A stretch of DNA of 64,000 bases from VXMO01 sp965205915 (GTDB taxonomy: Bacteria; Chloroflexota; Dehalococcoidia; UBA6926), in NCBI GenBank assembly GCA_965205915.1, contig OZ242191.1, forward strand, positions 992,001-1,056,000, written 5' to 3'. How positions within the stretch are numbered: position 1 is the first letter of the stretch; each line of letters starts with the position of its first letter. The notes under the pieces are model-generated. The model did no database searches. It had not been told where the DNA came from and saw only the letters and a program-made list of their open reading frames with translations. Shown here piece after piece: positions 33,241 to 42,349 of the stretch. A program made the translations under genes and the position numbers.

Positions 33241-34338
33241 ATGCGGCCATATCTTATGCCAATACGCACTGTTCAGGGCCGCACGCCCGTCATACATTCG
33301 TCCGCGTGGATCGCCGATAACGCCTATCTGATGGGCGATGTTGAGGTCCACGAGGGGGCGAGCATTTGGCCGGGCGCGGTTCTGCGGGCTGAGATGGGCC
33401 GCATTGTCGTTCGACGGAACGCGGCGATTCTCGAACGCGCCGTGATACATGGTGGTGGCGTTGGGGCGATTTCCAGCACGACGGAGATTGGCGAGGGCGC
33501 GCATGTGGGCGTCGGGGCGATGGTGCATTCGATGGGCGTGGGACGATACACGCGCGTTGGCGATAACGCGACGGTGTTGGAGGCGGCGACGGTCGGTGAG
33601 TGGTGTTGGATAGAGCCGCGCGCCGTCGTTCTGCCTCGGGCCGTGATTGCACACTATTCGCGCGTGTCCGGCATTCCCGGGACAGCCATTCGATCCATCA
33701 ACGAGTTCGAGCAGCGGATTCTGTCCGTGCAGGGCCACAATACGAAAGCTCGCGCGGCACTGCATCGCGCTACTGAGGCACTAGGAGGATCGCCAATGAT
33801 CCGATCTGTCAATGGGAAGTCGCCAAAGATTCACCCCAAGGCGTGGGTGAGCGAGGCGGCGTACGTTGTGGGCGACGTGGAGATCGGCGAACACTGCACG
33901 ATTTTCCCGGGCGCGGTCGTGCGCGGCGATATGGGCAAGATCATCATCGGGGATCGCACGAACGTGCAGGACAATGCGGTGGTCCACGCGAACGGGGATA
34001 TCACTATCGGGACGGACAATACGCTCGGCCACGCTGTGACGTTTCACGGGCGGCGGTTGGGGAATCATTCTTTGATCGGCAATAACTCGACGGTGTCTGA
34101 GGGTGTGGAGATCGGCGATTTCTGCGTGGTTGCGGCAGGCGGGGCCGTTGCGCCGAACGCGATCATTCCCGATGACTCGTTTGCGGCTGGTGTGCCGACG
34201 GAGGTCCTGTGGAAGACTGAGCCGGAGCGTCGGGCGCAGATGGAGGCAACCGGCGGGGGCAACTACGCGCGGCTGAGCGAGGTGTACCAGGCGGAGGGGC
34301 TGGGCTCCTGGCCGGCGGGGGAAGCGCCGCCGGGGTAG
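33241..34338 (+). CDS. Fused double gamma-carbonic-anhydrase-like protein
   Basis: 365 residues, two left-handed beta-helix domains. Domain 2 (from Met186) has the full gamma-carbonic-anhydrase set: VVRGDMG (Arg, Asp), NVQDNAVVH (Gln, metal His) and GHAVTFHG (two metal His). Domain 1 (1-185) keeps the fold but has VLRAEMG, NAAILERAVIH and GVGAMVHS, so the Asp, Gln and one metal His are lost. Met186 at 33796 has a strong AGGAGG 7 bases upstream with no stop before it, so the fusion may also yield a separate second protein. Expected zinc or iron carbonic anhydrase or a related metal-binding role. Confidence 0.85.
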   Translation: MRPYLMPIRTVQGRTPVIHSSAWIADNAYLMGDVEVHEGASIWPGAVLRAEMGRIVVRRNAAILERAVIHGGGVGAISSTTEIGEGAHVGVGAMVHSMGVGRYTRVGDNATVLEAATVGEWCWIEPRAVVLPRAVIAHYSRVSGIPGTAIRSINEFEQRILSVQGHNTKARAALHRATEALGGSPMIRSVNGKSPKIHPKAWVSEAAYVVGDVEIGEHCTIFPGAVVRGDMGKIIIGDRTNVQDNAVVHANGDITIGTDNTLGHAVTFHGRRLGNHSLIGNNSTVSEGVEIGDFCVVAAGGAVAPNAIIPDDSFAAGVPTEVLWKTEPERRAQMEATGGGNYARLSEVYQAEGLGSWPAGEAPPG

Positions 34339-34527
34339 GTGGTGGGATATTCCATCGCAGAACGACCAGGGTCGGGGCGAATCACTCCGACACGAGGCGC
34401 TCAGCGTCTCTCCTGATCGTGGGCCAATGCTACGCCTGCCCGTATCTTCAGTCAATTTGGTCAGGGAATGAACTGAGATGAATATTTACCTGAGCCAGCC
34501 GTCATTGCACTAGCATGGTCGGCCAGA
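34339..34527. other. Spacer after the carbonic anhydrase gene
   Basis: No gene or clear signal seen until the promoter at 34528. Base composition turns more AT-rich from about 34440 onward. Confidence 0.4.
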
Positions 34528-34556
34528 TTGATTGGCTGTTCAACCAAGGGTACAAT
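34528..34556 (+). promoter_or_regulatory. Sigma70-type promoter upstream of the CxxC protein
   Basis: TTGATT (34528-34533), 17-base spacer, TACAAT (34551-34556). Predicted start near 34563, leaving about 165 bases of untranslated leader before ATG 34731. No riboswitch fold was recognised in that leader. Confidence 0.5.
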
Positions 34557-34730
34557 TGTAGTGTGTCTGGGAGAGTCGCCAAGCGTCTCGTGTTGGGGCC
34601 TAGTGCTTCAACCCTTGTCGCTTTTCTTTTTGGCCTCTGGAACTGCCGAGTAGATTCGGCGGCTTGTACACGGTGAAGTAGGCAAGCAACTACGGAATCA
34701 GGATTCGATTGGATAGGAGAACAAAGGACT

Positions 34731-35012
34731 ATGGTCAAGGAAACTCGAATCGTCTTTGAGGTCAAGGACATCATTGGAATCCGCATACGTTGTAACGAGT
34801 GCCTCGGCGAAGTGGTTCTGAAATTGCCAGGCGACCGCATTCCTAGCCATTGTCCTATCTGTGAACGGCTGTTGGTTCCCTCAGATATAACGCCGGAGGC
34901 GCGCAGGAAGAGCACGGTCTTTGAGATGGTTCACGCGCTGCGTGTCTGGTCAAGAGATACGAATGCCCCCGTCACTGTTTTCCTTGAATTCGATGGGGAC
35001 GAGGCCGACTAG
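34731..35012 (+). CDS. Small two-CxxC zinc-binding protein
   Basis: 93 residues. RIRCNECLGEVVLKLPGDRI, then PSHCPICERLL gives two CxxC pairs about 17 residues apart, a probable zinc ribbon; the rest is helical and acidic at the end. SD AGGAGAACAAAGGACT before the ATG. Not recognised beyond this; the region is AT-richer than neighbours. Confidence 0.7.
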   Translation: MVKETRIVFEVKDIIGIRIRCNECLGEVVLKLPGDRIPSHCPICERLLVPSDITPEARRKSTVFEMVHALRVWSRDTNAPVTVFLEFDGDEAD

Positions 35013-35016
35013 GGCA

Positions 35017-35253
35017 TCAATTGCGTTCGAGGGACACGAGGGCACCTTGTGATCCTAAGTATGGCGACACCGTTACGGTTGTGCCGTTCTGTACAGTTAT
35101 GGCATCTACGCCAACATATGTAGTGCGCTCTAATGCTTGCGCTGTCCAATCAAGCATATCGTTCCATGACGGCAGGATTGTCCCGACTAGGAGAGCCAAA
35201 ACAAGCGCGTTCTCAATGTTGATATCGTCATTGGGCGAAAAAACTATCAACAT
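35017..35253 (-). CDS. Hypothetical protein, possibly a truncated remnant
   Basis: 78 residues from ATG 35253. Contains a hydrophobic stretch (ALVLALLVGTILPSWNDMLD). Protein-like sequence continues upstream in the same frame (GTLIIELVGPPNNITSTS) to a TAA near 35343 without a usable start, suggesting that the 5' end has been lost. Not recognised. Confidence 0.35.
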   Translation of the reverse strand: MLIVFSPNDDINIENALVLALLVGTILPSWNDMLDWTAQALERTTYVGVDAITVQNGTTVTVSPYLGSQGALVSLERN

Positions 35254-35426
35254 AGATGTAGACGTAATGTTGTTTGGCGGGCCAACGAGTTCTATGATTA
35301 ATGTCCCGTTGGAAGAGGCACGATCTAGCTGTTGAACAGGTTAGAGAGGCTTTCGGTCTGGAGCGCGCGGAAATACTCAACGTGTGGCAAGCGGAAATTA
35401 GTCGCTGAGGGTTGGGCAGCTCCTAT

Positions 35427-36116
35427 TTACTTTTGCAGGGCTGATTCAGCCATCCGCCGCAGAATCCTAATGCGTTCGGCGGGGGGTTCGGGGCGGCCGT
35501 AGACGGCGGTTCCGGCTACGAGGAGTCGGGCGCCGGCGCGGACGGCTTGCTCCACGGTGTTTTCGTTGATGCCGCCATCGACCTCAAGATCAACATCCAG
35601 GCCGCTTGCGTCGATTAGCTTGCGCATCTGCGCGATTTTGGTCTCCACCTCAGGTATGTATGGCTGGCCGCCGTAGCCGGGGCTGACGGTCATTAGCAGG
35701 GCGATGGCGATTTCGTCCAGAAACGGCACGATTGGGTCGATGGGCGTTTCGGGTTGGACGCCAATTCCGACTTGCGCGCCTGTCTGACGAACGGCGGCTA
35801 CAGTAGCGGGCAGGTCCGCGCAGGCTTCGGCGTGAACGACGATGATGTCACCGCCGGCTTTGGCGATGTGCTCGATGTGGCGGGCGGGTTCAGTGACCAT
35901 CATGTGGATGACGAGGGGGACGTCACCGGCATGGGGTTTGATGGCGGCGATCATCTGCGCGCCTATGGTGATGGGCGGGACGAAATGGCCGTCCATTACA
36001 TCGACGTGTATGAAATCTGCGCCGCCCTGGGCCGCGGCGGCCACATCATCACCGAGCCGGGCAAAGTCAGCTGCCAGGATGGACGGGGCGATCTTGATGC
36101 GGTCGTGATGCGACAT
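35427..36116 (-). CDS. rpe: Ribulose-phosphate 3-epimerase
   Basis: 229 residues, full length. TIM barrel with APSILAADFARLG (Ser, Asp), HVDVMDGHFVPPITIG (metal Asp/His), HMMVTEP (His), VSPGYGGQPY and the phosphate loop DGGINENT and VAGTAVYG. Interconverts ribulose-5-P and xylulose-5-P, feeding the transketolase encoded at 31254. Ends the minus-strand pair with argH, 8 bases apart. Confidence 0.96.
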   Translation of the reverse strand: MSHHDRIKIAPSILAADFARLGDDVAAAAQGGADFIHVDVMDGHFVPPITIGAQMIAAIKPHAGDVPLVIHMMVTEPARHIEHIAKAGGDIIVVHAEACADLPATVAAVRQTGAQVGIGVQPETPIDPIVPFLDEIAIALLMTVSPGYGGQPYIPEVETKIAQMRKLIDASGLDVDLEVDGGINENTVEQAVRAGARLLVAGTAVYGRPEPPAERIRILRRMAESALQK

Positions 36117-36124
36117 GTCGTTGC

Positions 36125-37483
36125 TCAGTTACTTTCTGCTTCAAGGCGAGCGCGGGCGTCGGTGATGGCATCGCGCACGCGGTTGGGCGCGGTGCCGCCT
36201 ACTATGTCGCGCTTTGCGATAGCTGTCTCAACGGTGATGTCGAGTACGTCCTGCTCGAAGCGCTCCGAGGCGCGCCTATAGTCCTCAAGGGTCAGGCCAC
36301 GCAGCTGCTTGCCGTCGGCTGTGGCGGATTGGACGAGGTCATGTATGATGCCGTGGGCTTCGCGGAAAGGGACACCTTTGGCGGCGAGATAGTCGGCCAG
36401 CTCTGTCGCGAGTAGGAAACCGCTTTGGGCAGCGGCGCGCATCGCATCGCGATTGAACTCCAGCGTGGGGGTCATACCCACCATCATCTCCAAGCTGCTC
36501 AGCAGGGTGTCCGCGGCATCGAACAGCGGCTCCTTGTCTTCCTGTAGGTCTCGGTTGTAGGCGAGCGGGAGGGCCTTGACTGTGGTGAGGAGGGCCACGA
36601 GGTCGCCGACGACGCGTCCGGTCTTGCCGCGCACGAGTTCCGCGATATCAGGATTGCGCTTCTGGGGCATGATGCTGGAGCCGGAGGAGTAGTCACCGCC
36701 GATGCGGACGTAGCCGAACTCATCTGACGACCACAGGATGATTTCCTCGGCGAGGCGGGAGAGGTGGGTCATGGCGAGGGTTGCGGCGGAGAGGAACTCG
36801 ATGATGTAGTCGCGATCGGCGACGGCGTCCATGCTGTTGCGGCTGACGGCGGCGAAACCGAGGTCAGCGGCGAGCGCGGCACGGTCGATGGGGTACGCCG
36901 TGCCGGTGAGGGCGGCGCTGCCGAGGGGCATGACATCGGCACGGGTCAGGGCATCGCGCAGGCGGCCGGCGTCACGTTCCGCCATTTCAACGTAGGCGAG
37001 CAGGTGGTGGGCGAGAAGGACGGGCTGGGCGCGCTGGAGGTGGGTGTAGGCGGGCAGGATGACATCGATGCCCTGCTCTGCTTGTTGCAGCAGCGCGCGG
37101 CGGTATGCGTTGAGGCGAGTCAGCGCGGCCTCAATCGCGTCCTTGACGTAGAGGCGGGTATCGGTGGCGATTTGGTCGTTGCGAGAGCGGCCGGTGTGGA
37201 GTTTGCCGCCGAGTGGGCCGATAAGCTCGATCAGCCGCCGCTCGATGTTGAAGTGGATGTCTTCAAGCTCCGGGCGGAAGGGGAACTTGCCCGATTCGAG
37301 CTCCGTGCGGATGGATTGGAGGCCGCCGATGATGGTCTGCGCTTCGTCAACGGTGAGGACGCCGGCGCGCCGGAGGGCACGCGCCCATGCGACCGAGCCG
37401 GTGACGTCGTGATAGGCCAGCCGTTGGTCAAACGGCAGGGAGGCAAGGAAGTCGGCTGGGCTTGTATTTGATTGGCGCGGCAT
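36125..37483 (-). CDS. argH: Argininosuccinate lyase
   Basis: 452 residues. Last step of arginine synthesis, splitting argininosuccinate to arginine and fumarate. The superfamily signature GSSIMPQKRNPD near 277 is intact; HTGRSRNDQIATD near 103 and THLQRAQPV near 149 supply active-site residues. The N-terminus lacks the usual LWGGRF start and begins in ADFLASLPFDQRLAYHDV. A GTG at 37501 is an alternative start. argG lies 0.7 kb away on the same strand. Confidence 0.95.
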   Translation of the reverse strand: MPRQSNTSPADFLASLPFDQRLAYHDVTGSVAWARALRRAGVLTVDEAQTIIGGLQSIRTELESGKFPFRPELEDIHFNIERRLIELIGPLGGKLHTGRSRNDQIATDTRLYVKDAIEAALTRLNAYRRALLQQAEQGIDVILPAYTHLQRAQPVLLAHHLLAYVEMAERDAGRLRDALTRADVMPLGSAALTGTAYPIDRAALAADLGFAAVSRNSMDAVADRDYIIEFLSAATLAMTHLSRLAEEIILWSSDEFGYVRIGGDYSSGSSIMPQKRNPDIAELVRGKTGRVVGDLVALLTTVKALPLAYNRDLQEDKEPLFDAADTLLSSLEMMVGMTPTLEFNRDAMRAAAQSGFLLATELADYLAAKGVPFREAHGIIHDLVQSATADGKQLRGLTLEDYRRASERFEQDVLDITVETAIAKRDIVGGTAPNRVRDAITDARARLEAESN

Positions 37484-37600
37484 GTTTATAGGATACGGCA
37501 CGGGGGTGGCTATCGAGTTTCACCGAATCATACGCATATCAGGACAGCGCGAGTAGAATTGGTTGGGAACTGACAGGGCGCGCACACTGGGGAGTTCGAC

Positions 37601-37786
37601 ATGGCAGGCAATAAACAGGAGTTTACGATTCAGCGGGGAAACGAGATGGAGCGAACCGTCGTAGGTATCGATGGCAAGAAACATATTGTCGAGGCCAAAA
37701 AGCAGGGCAAAGACGGCCATTTCAAAGACGAAGGCCAATATCGGCGGGCAATTGACGCGGCGGTTGTCGAGAATTCCAAGAAGTGA
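37601..37786 (+). CDS. Small hypothetical protein upstream of DUF2442
   Basis: 61 residues, very charged (many Lys, Asp, Glu), hydrophilic, no membrane segment. TAGAAT at 37552-37557 could be a -10 box. The DUF2442 start follows 29 bases after the stop, so the two may be co-transcribed. Not recognised; it does not look like the DUF4160 proteins that usually precede DUF2442. Confidence 0.5.
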   Translation: MAGNKQEFTIQRGNEMERTVVGIDGKKHIVEAKKQGKDGHFKDEGQYRRAIDAAVVENSKK

Positions 37787-37814
37787 GCTGCACGGCTCAG
37801 TAGTTGATCTGAAG

Positions 37815-38159
37815 ATGTCGAACGCTGTGAAGGTCACGGTTAGTGAGCAGTCATTGGCCGTGGACTTGGAGGATGGGCGCTCAGTATCTGTGCCGCTGGC
37901 GTGGTATCCACGACTGGTTCACGCGACTCAGGCGGAGCGCGATAACTGGGCGCTTATCGGCGAGGGCGAAGGTATCCATTGGCCTGACCTGGATGAGGAT
38001 CTGAGCGTGCGCGGAATAATTGCGGGTTGGCCATCTCAGGAATCTGAGAAGTCCTTCAAGCAGTGGCTTCATGCCAAGAAGGAAGGGCGACCGCTAACTC
38101 TGGACGCTCTGACCCAACATGAAAAACAGCAGATCAAGTCACGCGCGAAGAATCCATAG
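37815..38159 (+). CDS. DUF2442 protein
   Basis: 114 residues from ATG 37815. VTVSEQSLAVDLEDGRSVSV, then PLAWYPRLVHATQAERDNW and IHWPDLDEDLSVRGIIAG are the DUF2442 core (a NAD/metal-free antitoxin-like fold by family context). A Lys-rich tail follows. DUF2442 proteins commonly pair with DUF4160; none is present here. The frame is open upstream but overlaps the previous gene. Confidence 0.82.
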   Translation: MSNAVKVTVSEQSLAVDLEDGRSVSVPLAWYPRLVHATQAERDNWALIGEGEGIHWPDLDEDLSVRGIIAGWPSQESEKSFKQWLHAKKEGRPLTLDALTQHEKQQIKSRAKNP

Positions 38160-38216
38160 AACCGGCAGCGTCCTCGATCCGAATCGCGCCTCAGCCGTTG
38201 CTTAGAGGTTGGTTCC

Positions 38217-39413
38217 CTACTCTTGCGGCCTTACTCTTGCTTGGGTGCGGATTGGGAGGCCCCAGAGGTGGATGAAGCCGGGGGAGGCGGATTGGTCGAA
38301 GGTGTCGCCTTCGTCGTAGGTGGCTAGTTCGTGTCGGTAGAGGGCGTATTCGCTCTTGCGGCCGACGACCATCGCGTGGCCCTTGTGCAGCTTGACGCGC
38401 ACTGCGCCGGTTACGGCTCGCTGGCTGCTATCGATGTAGGATTGCAGGTCCTCACGTAGCTGGCTGAACCATAGGCCGTCGTAGACGAGCTGGGCGTATT
38501 CACGGGAGACGGTGTCGCCGAATCGCACCTGGTCTTTGGTGTGAACCATGCCCTCCAGCGCTTTGTGGGCGCGGATGAGGATGGTGGCGGCGGGGGCTTC
38601 GTATATCTCACGGGACTTGATGCCGACGAGGCGGTCTTCAATGTGGTCGATGCGTCCGACGCCGTGCTCGCCGCCGATCTTTGAGAGGGTCTCCACGAGG
38701 GCAACGGGCTCCATTTCCGCTCCGTCCAACGCGATGGGGACGCCCTGCCGGAATTGGACTTCGACGTAGCGGGGCTCATCGGGCGCTTCATGGGGGGCGA
38801 CGGTCCATTCGTAGGCGTTCTCAGGGGGCTCTCGCCACGCGTCCTCAAGCACGCCGGCCTCGATGCTGCGGCCCCAGAGGTTGTCGTCCGTCGAGTATGG
38901 CTTTTCGAGGGTGGAGGGGACGGGAATCTCATGTTCGCGGGCGTAGGCTATTTCTTCGACACGGGTCATGCCCCACTCGCGGGCGGGGGCGACGACCTTG
39001 AGATCAGGGGCGAGCGCGCCGACGGAGACATCGAGTCGAACCTGATCGTTGCCCTTGCCGGTGCAGCCGTGGGCGACGGCGGTCGCGCCCTCCTGCCGCG
39101 CGGCCTCGACCATGAGGCGGGCTATCAGGGGGCGGCCGAGGGCGGTGGCGACGGGGTAGACACCCTGGTAGAGGGCGTTGGCCTTGAGGGCGGGGAAGAC
39201 GAACTCGCGGATGAATTCGTCACGGACATCGGCGACGTGGGCGCCAACGGCGCCGGAATCGAGGGCGCGTTGGCGGATCTCCTCCAGGTTATCGACGTTG
39301 CCGAGGTTGGCCGTCAGCGTGACGACATCGTAGCCGTAGTTTTCCTGGATCCATCGGACGGCGACGGATGTATCGAGACCGCCGCTGTAGGCGAGGATGA
39401 TTTTGTCTGGCAT
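38217..39413 (-). CDS. argG: Argininosuccinate synthase
   Basis: 398 residues, full length. PP-loop ATP pyrophosphatase: ILAYSGGLDTSVAVRW near 5-20, then HGCTGKGNDQVRLDV near 115 and the KPYSTDDNLWGRSIEAGVLED substrate region near 173. Joins citrulline and aspartate; its product is cleaved by ArgH at 36125. Separated from argH by two small plus-strand genes, so not in one operon here. Confidence 0.97.
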   Translation of the reverse strand: MPDKIILAYSGGLDTSVAVRWIQENYGYDVVTLTANLGNVDNLEEIRQRALDSGAVGAHVADVRDEFIREFVFPALKANALYQGVYPVATALGRPLIARLMVEAARQEGATAVAHGCTGKGNDQVRLDVSVGALAPDLKVVAPAREWGMTRVEEIAYAREHEIPVPSTLEKPYSTDDNLWGRSIEAGVLEDAWREPPENAYEWTVAPHEAPDEPRYVEVQFRQGVPIALDGAEMEPVALVETLSKIGGEHGVGRIDHIEDRLVGIKSREIYEAPAATILIRAHKALEGMVHTKDQVRFGDTVSREYAQLVYDGLWFSQLREDLQSYIDSSQRAVTGAVRVKLHKGHAMVVGRKSEYALYRHELATYDEGDTFDQSASPGFIHLWGLPIRTQARVRPQE

Positions 39414-39457
39414 TGAGCCCCCTGAGTCCCTCTTGTTGTTCCCGCAGCCACGCCGTC

Positions 39458-39477
39458 ATTCCCGCGCAGGCGGGAAT
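39458..39477. repeat. REP-like palindrome 2
   Basis: ATTCCCGCGCAGGCGGGAAT, reverse orientation of the family (CGTCATTCCCGC). Lies just upstream of argG between genes. Confidence 0.65.
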
Positions 39478-39664
39478 CCATCGTGTGGCCACGGTGATAC
39501 GGCCATTGAATCACAGCGCCTAGTCATTCTAGCAGGGGGGCGGAACACCAGATTCCTTGCTGTGCTCGAAACGACAGAGTGATCTGAGACGACCAGACAA
39601 GGAGTGGGAGTGGAACATTCGATCGTACTATGCTAGGCTGAATGAGATCTCACTGGATTTAGAC

Positions 39665-40645
39665 ATGAACACGATTGTCTTCAAACAGCTCACCGAGGCA
39701 CTGGACGCTGCAATGGCTAGGGTCGCTGCCGAGCGTTTTGCCGAACTTGTTCGAAACGATGGGCCAAGACGTGCGGCAGAGGAAGTAATTGAAGCATATG
39801 ACCAAATAAAAGTCCTGAGTGGGTTAAATGCACCCCTAATCAATGACTACTTCTCCCTGTTTTATATGCTTTGGTTTCAACCTCAGAATTCAAAGGCTGC
39901 CTATATGGCAGCTCTAAAGGCCCCCGAAGACATCAACCCTTTGCGGACTAGCTCCAACGGGCTATACGTGCATGATTTCGGGTGTGGCACCATGACTACC
40001 CTATTTGGTATGGCTTTCGCCGCGGCGGACAGCCCCGAGTGGAACAGCGACTCTCAAGAGCTTTCCGTCTATTCCGAAGACGAAAGCAGGCCAATGGAGA
40101 TCTTGGGTTGGCGACTGTGGAATGCCTTCTGTCAAGAGATATCTAGGGAGACGAGCTACCCTTCTTTGGGTGAGCTTAGAAAAGTCTGCGATGCTCTGAC
40201 CTTTAGTCGTCAGACTCAGGGCGGTGGCACTGTATGGCTAACAGCGCACAACATCGCATATGCTAATCACGTGCAACCAATCAAGACAGAGTTGGATGGC
40301 CGAGTAAGTGCTCTAAGCCCTGATGCTGTAATCGTTTCGGCGCGCCAATACAAGGCCACCTATATGTATGAGCCCCCATCCGGGTCACTTAGCGGGAAAA
40401 CAGAGTTGAAGGGCATTGGCCAGATCTTGCCTGGCAATTTCCCGAAAGTCGGTGCTTTTCGGCAAGCAGTCATGGATTTCCTCCGCAGCCACGCCCAAGA
40501 CAAACTCTGGACGAATGACTTGAGCATAAATTACTTGCGCGGGAGTGTATCGTGGAATGGTGGCACAACCAACGACGACACTAGGCCGCTGTGTCTCTGT
40601 TATTCGATAAAGCAGCGGGGGCCAGAGGACGACCTACCGTTCTGA
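39665..40645 (+). CDS. Methyltransferase-like protein of unknown function
   Basis: 326 residues from ATG 39665. VHDFGCGTMTTLFGMAF near 105 resembles the SAM-binding motif I of Rossmann methyltransferases, followed by a strand-acidic-helix segment (VYSEDESRPMEILGWRLW) as in Rsm22-like proteins. The C-terminal half has no pattern I know. AT-rich compared with neighbours. Its stop is 11 bases before the radical SAM gene, so the two are probably one unit and one may act on or with the other (inference). Confidence 0.62.
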   Translation: MNTIVFKQLTEALDAAMARVAAERFAELVRNDGPRRAAEEVIEAYDQIKVLSGLNAPLINDYFSLFYMLWFQPQNSKAAYMAALKAPEDINPLRTSSNGLYVHDFGCGTMTTLFGMAFAAADSPEWNSDSQELSVYSEDESRPMEILGWRLWNAFCQEISRETSYPSLGELRKVCDALTFSRQTQGGGTVWLTAHNIAYANHVQPIKTELDGRVSALSPDAVIVSARQYKATYMYEPPSGSLSGKTELKGIGQILPGNFPKVGAFRQAVMDFLRSHAQDKLWTNDLSINYLRGSVSWNGGTTNDDTRPLCLCYSIKQRGPEDDLPF

Positions 40646-40656
40646 GGGAGATGGAT

Positions 40657-41568
40657 ATGAGACAGCCAACCCTCCCTGGCATTCCGACGCCGGATCTTGA
40701 GCCTGTTAGCGGGCCGGATGAGATCGGCGGGGTGGAAATCAAGTATCAGTCTGTGCGGGAGATCCTGACCCGCGCGACCGGGTTCATGGAAGAGTACGAC
40801 TACACGCTCAACCCGTATAGTGGCTGCTTCTTTGGCTGCACGTACTGCTACGCCGCATTCTTTAGTCGCAGCGCCGAATTGCGGGATCTTTGGGGGAGCT
40901 GGGTAACAGTCAAGGAGAACGGGCCGGAAGTGCTCGCCAGCCGTAAGGTAGGCAACCTCGACGGTAAGCGAATCTATATGAGCAGCGTTACGGACCCCTA
41001 TCAGCCCATTGAGCGGCAGATCGGATTGACACGCCGCCTGCTAGAGGTCTTGGCGGAGCGCCATAAGCCGAAGCTTGTCGTCCAAACCCGGAGCCCTGAT
41101 GTTGTCCGCGACTGCGATCTCCTCTCGGCCATCCAGGACAAGGGCGGGCGGGTTCAAGTCAATATGACCGTCACGACGGACGATGAGGATATTCGTAGGA
41201 CCTTTGAGCCGTCATGCCCATCGAACATGGCTCGGATACGTGCCATTGGCGAGGTTGCTGCTCAGGGTATCGACACTTGCATTACCTTGACGCCCTTGCT
41301 GCTCGTGCGGGACCCGGATCAATTCGCTGACGACTTGCTAGAGACCGGGGTCACCAAGTTCATCGTGCAGCCGTTCCACTTCAACAACGGCAAGTTTGTT
41401 GCGTCCACGAGAGACGACGCTTCCAAGCTCATGGCTGATAAGCTGGATTGCTCCATAGAGTCGTTCAAGGAACGGTATCTGGAGCACTACGCGGCCGTGG
41501 AGCAGGTCCTTGAGTCGCGGCTGCCTTCACTCGGCAAGGGCAAGGGCGGCTTTAGTCCTCCGTTCTAA
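40657..41568 (+). CDS. SPL-like radical SAM protein
   Basis: 303 residues from ATG 40657 (SD GAGGGAG, 6 bases). NPYSGCFFGCTYCYA near 60 carries the CxxxCxxC iron-sulfur site in the spore-photoproduct-lyase-like form; SSVTDPYQPIE, VQTRSPDVVRD and VNMTVTTDDEDIR continue the barrel. Substrate unknown; relatives act in DNA repair or modification. Encoded directly after the methyltransferase-like gene. Confidence 0.88.
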   Translation: MRQPTLPGIPTPDLEPVSGPDEIGGVEIKYQSVREILTRATGFMEEYDYTLNPYSGCFFGCTYCYAAFFSRSAELRDLWGSWVTVKENGPEVLASRKVGNLDGKRIYMSSVTDPYQPIERQIGLTRRLLEVLAERHKPKLVVQTRSPDVVRDCDLLSAIQDKGGRVQVNMTVTTDDEDIRRTFEPSCPSNMARIRAIGEVAAQGIDTCITLTPLLLVRDPDQFADDLLETGVTKFIVQPFHFNNGKFVASTRDDASKLMADKLDCSIESFKERYLEHYAAVEQVLESRLPSLGKGKGGFSPPF

Positions 41569-41701
41569 CGTGAACTTCGTGTAGCTTCCCTTTTCGGGCC
41601 GGTTGCCCCCCGCCTTCGCGGGGGATTCGGGGGAGGGGGGGAGGTTTCGGGTTTGGGGACGAGCGGGGTGGCGGTGAATCTTTATGTTTACTTGGTAGGA
41701 G

Positions 41702-42349
41702 CTAGAAGAAGATCCCGAACTGGAAGATGGCATAGGCGGGAGCGCCGAGCGCAGTCGCCAGAGTCCACGCGGTCGTGAACACAAAGGGTCTTAGGTAGCC
41801 GGAGGGCAGCCGCGCCCCGTGCTCAGGGTTTTCCGTCTGTCGGTGAAGCTCAGCGCGTACGTCCTGGAAGGCTGAGAACCCTTTTCTAACCTTCCACCAC
41901 TGGACGGCGCAGAGTACGGAAATGGCCACGCCGCCCAGCAAAATCAGGATAAAGACCGGTAGTAGCGACTCACTGCTGGACCCTTGCCCAAACGTGAGAA
42001 TCACGAGAACTGCAAGCATGGGCAGCAGGACGCCCGCCATAATCCACGTGATGAGAAGGCCAAGAATCCAAGCCCCGGATAGGACCCCGTAGGTCAGCAT
42101 CACCAAGCCTCGAGGGGGCGTTTTCCCGATGCTCCTGAGTACAAGATACATGTAGGGCAACAGCATCAACATGGACGTCATCGCGGCATATCGCGGCGTG
42201 ATCACATCGTATTTGCTCTGGCCTGCCTGGACTTTTCGCCCGGTCAGGGCCGCGATCGGCGCCACTATGACGCCCATAAGCAAAAGGAGGAGGAGTAACG
42301 AGCTTCCTCCAATCAGTACGACAAGAAATATCAGGAATATAGCAGTCAT
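41702..42349 (-). CDS. Multi-pass membrane protein, unknown function
   Basis: 215 residues from ATG 42349 (GGAG 6 bases upstream). Hydrophobic segments at about 4-32, 50-72, 85-115, 122-148 and near the C-terminus (FTTAWTLATALGAPAYAIF) suggest five or so helices. No motif recognised and no operon partner: the neighbours are a spacer and the radical SAM gene on the other strand. Confidence 0.7.
   Translation of the reverse strand: MTAIFLIFLVVLIGGSSLLLLLLLMGVIVAPIAALTGRKVQAGQSKYDVITPRYAAMTSMLMLLPYMYLVLRSIGKTPPRGLVMLTYGVLSGAWILGLLITWIMAGVLLPMLAVLVILTFGQGSSSESLLPVFILILLGGVAISVLCAVQWWKVRKGFSAFQDVRAELHRQTENPEHGARLPSGYLRPFVFTTAWTLATALGAPAYAIFQFGIFF

Noticed and set aside
35021..35335. 104-residue plus-strand frame after the CxxC protein
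   Set aside because: Overlaps a more protein-like minus-strand frame and has no SD; composition does not look coding.
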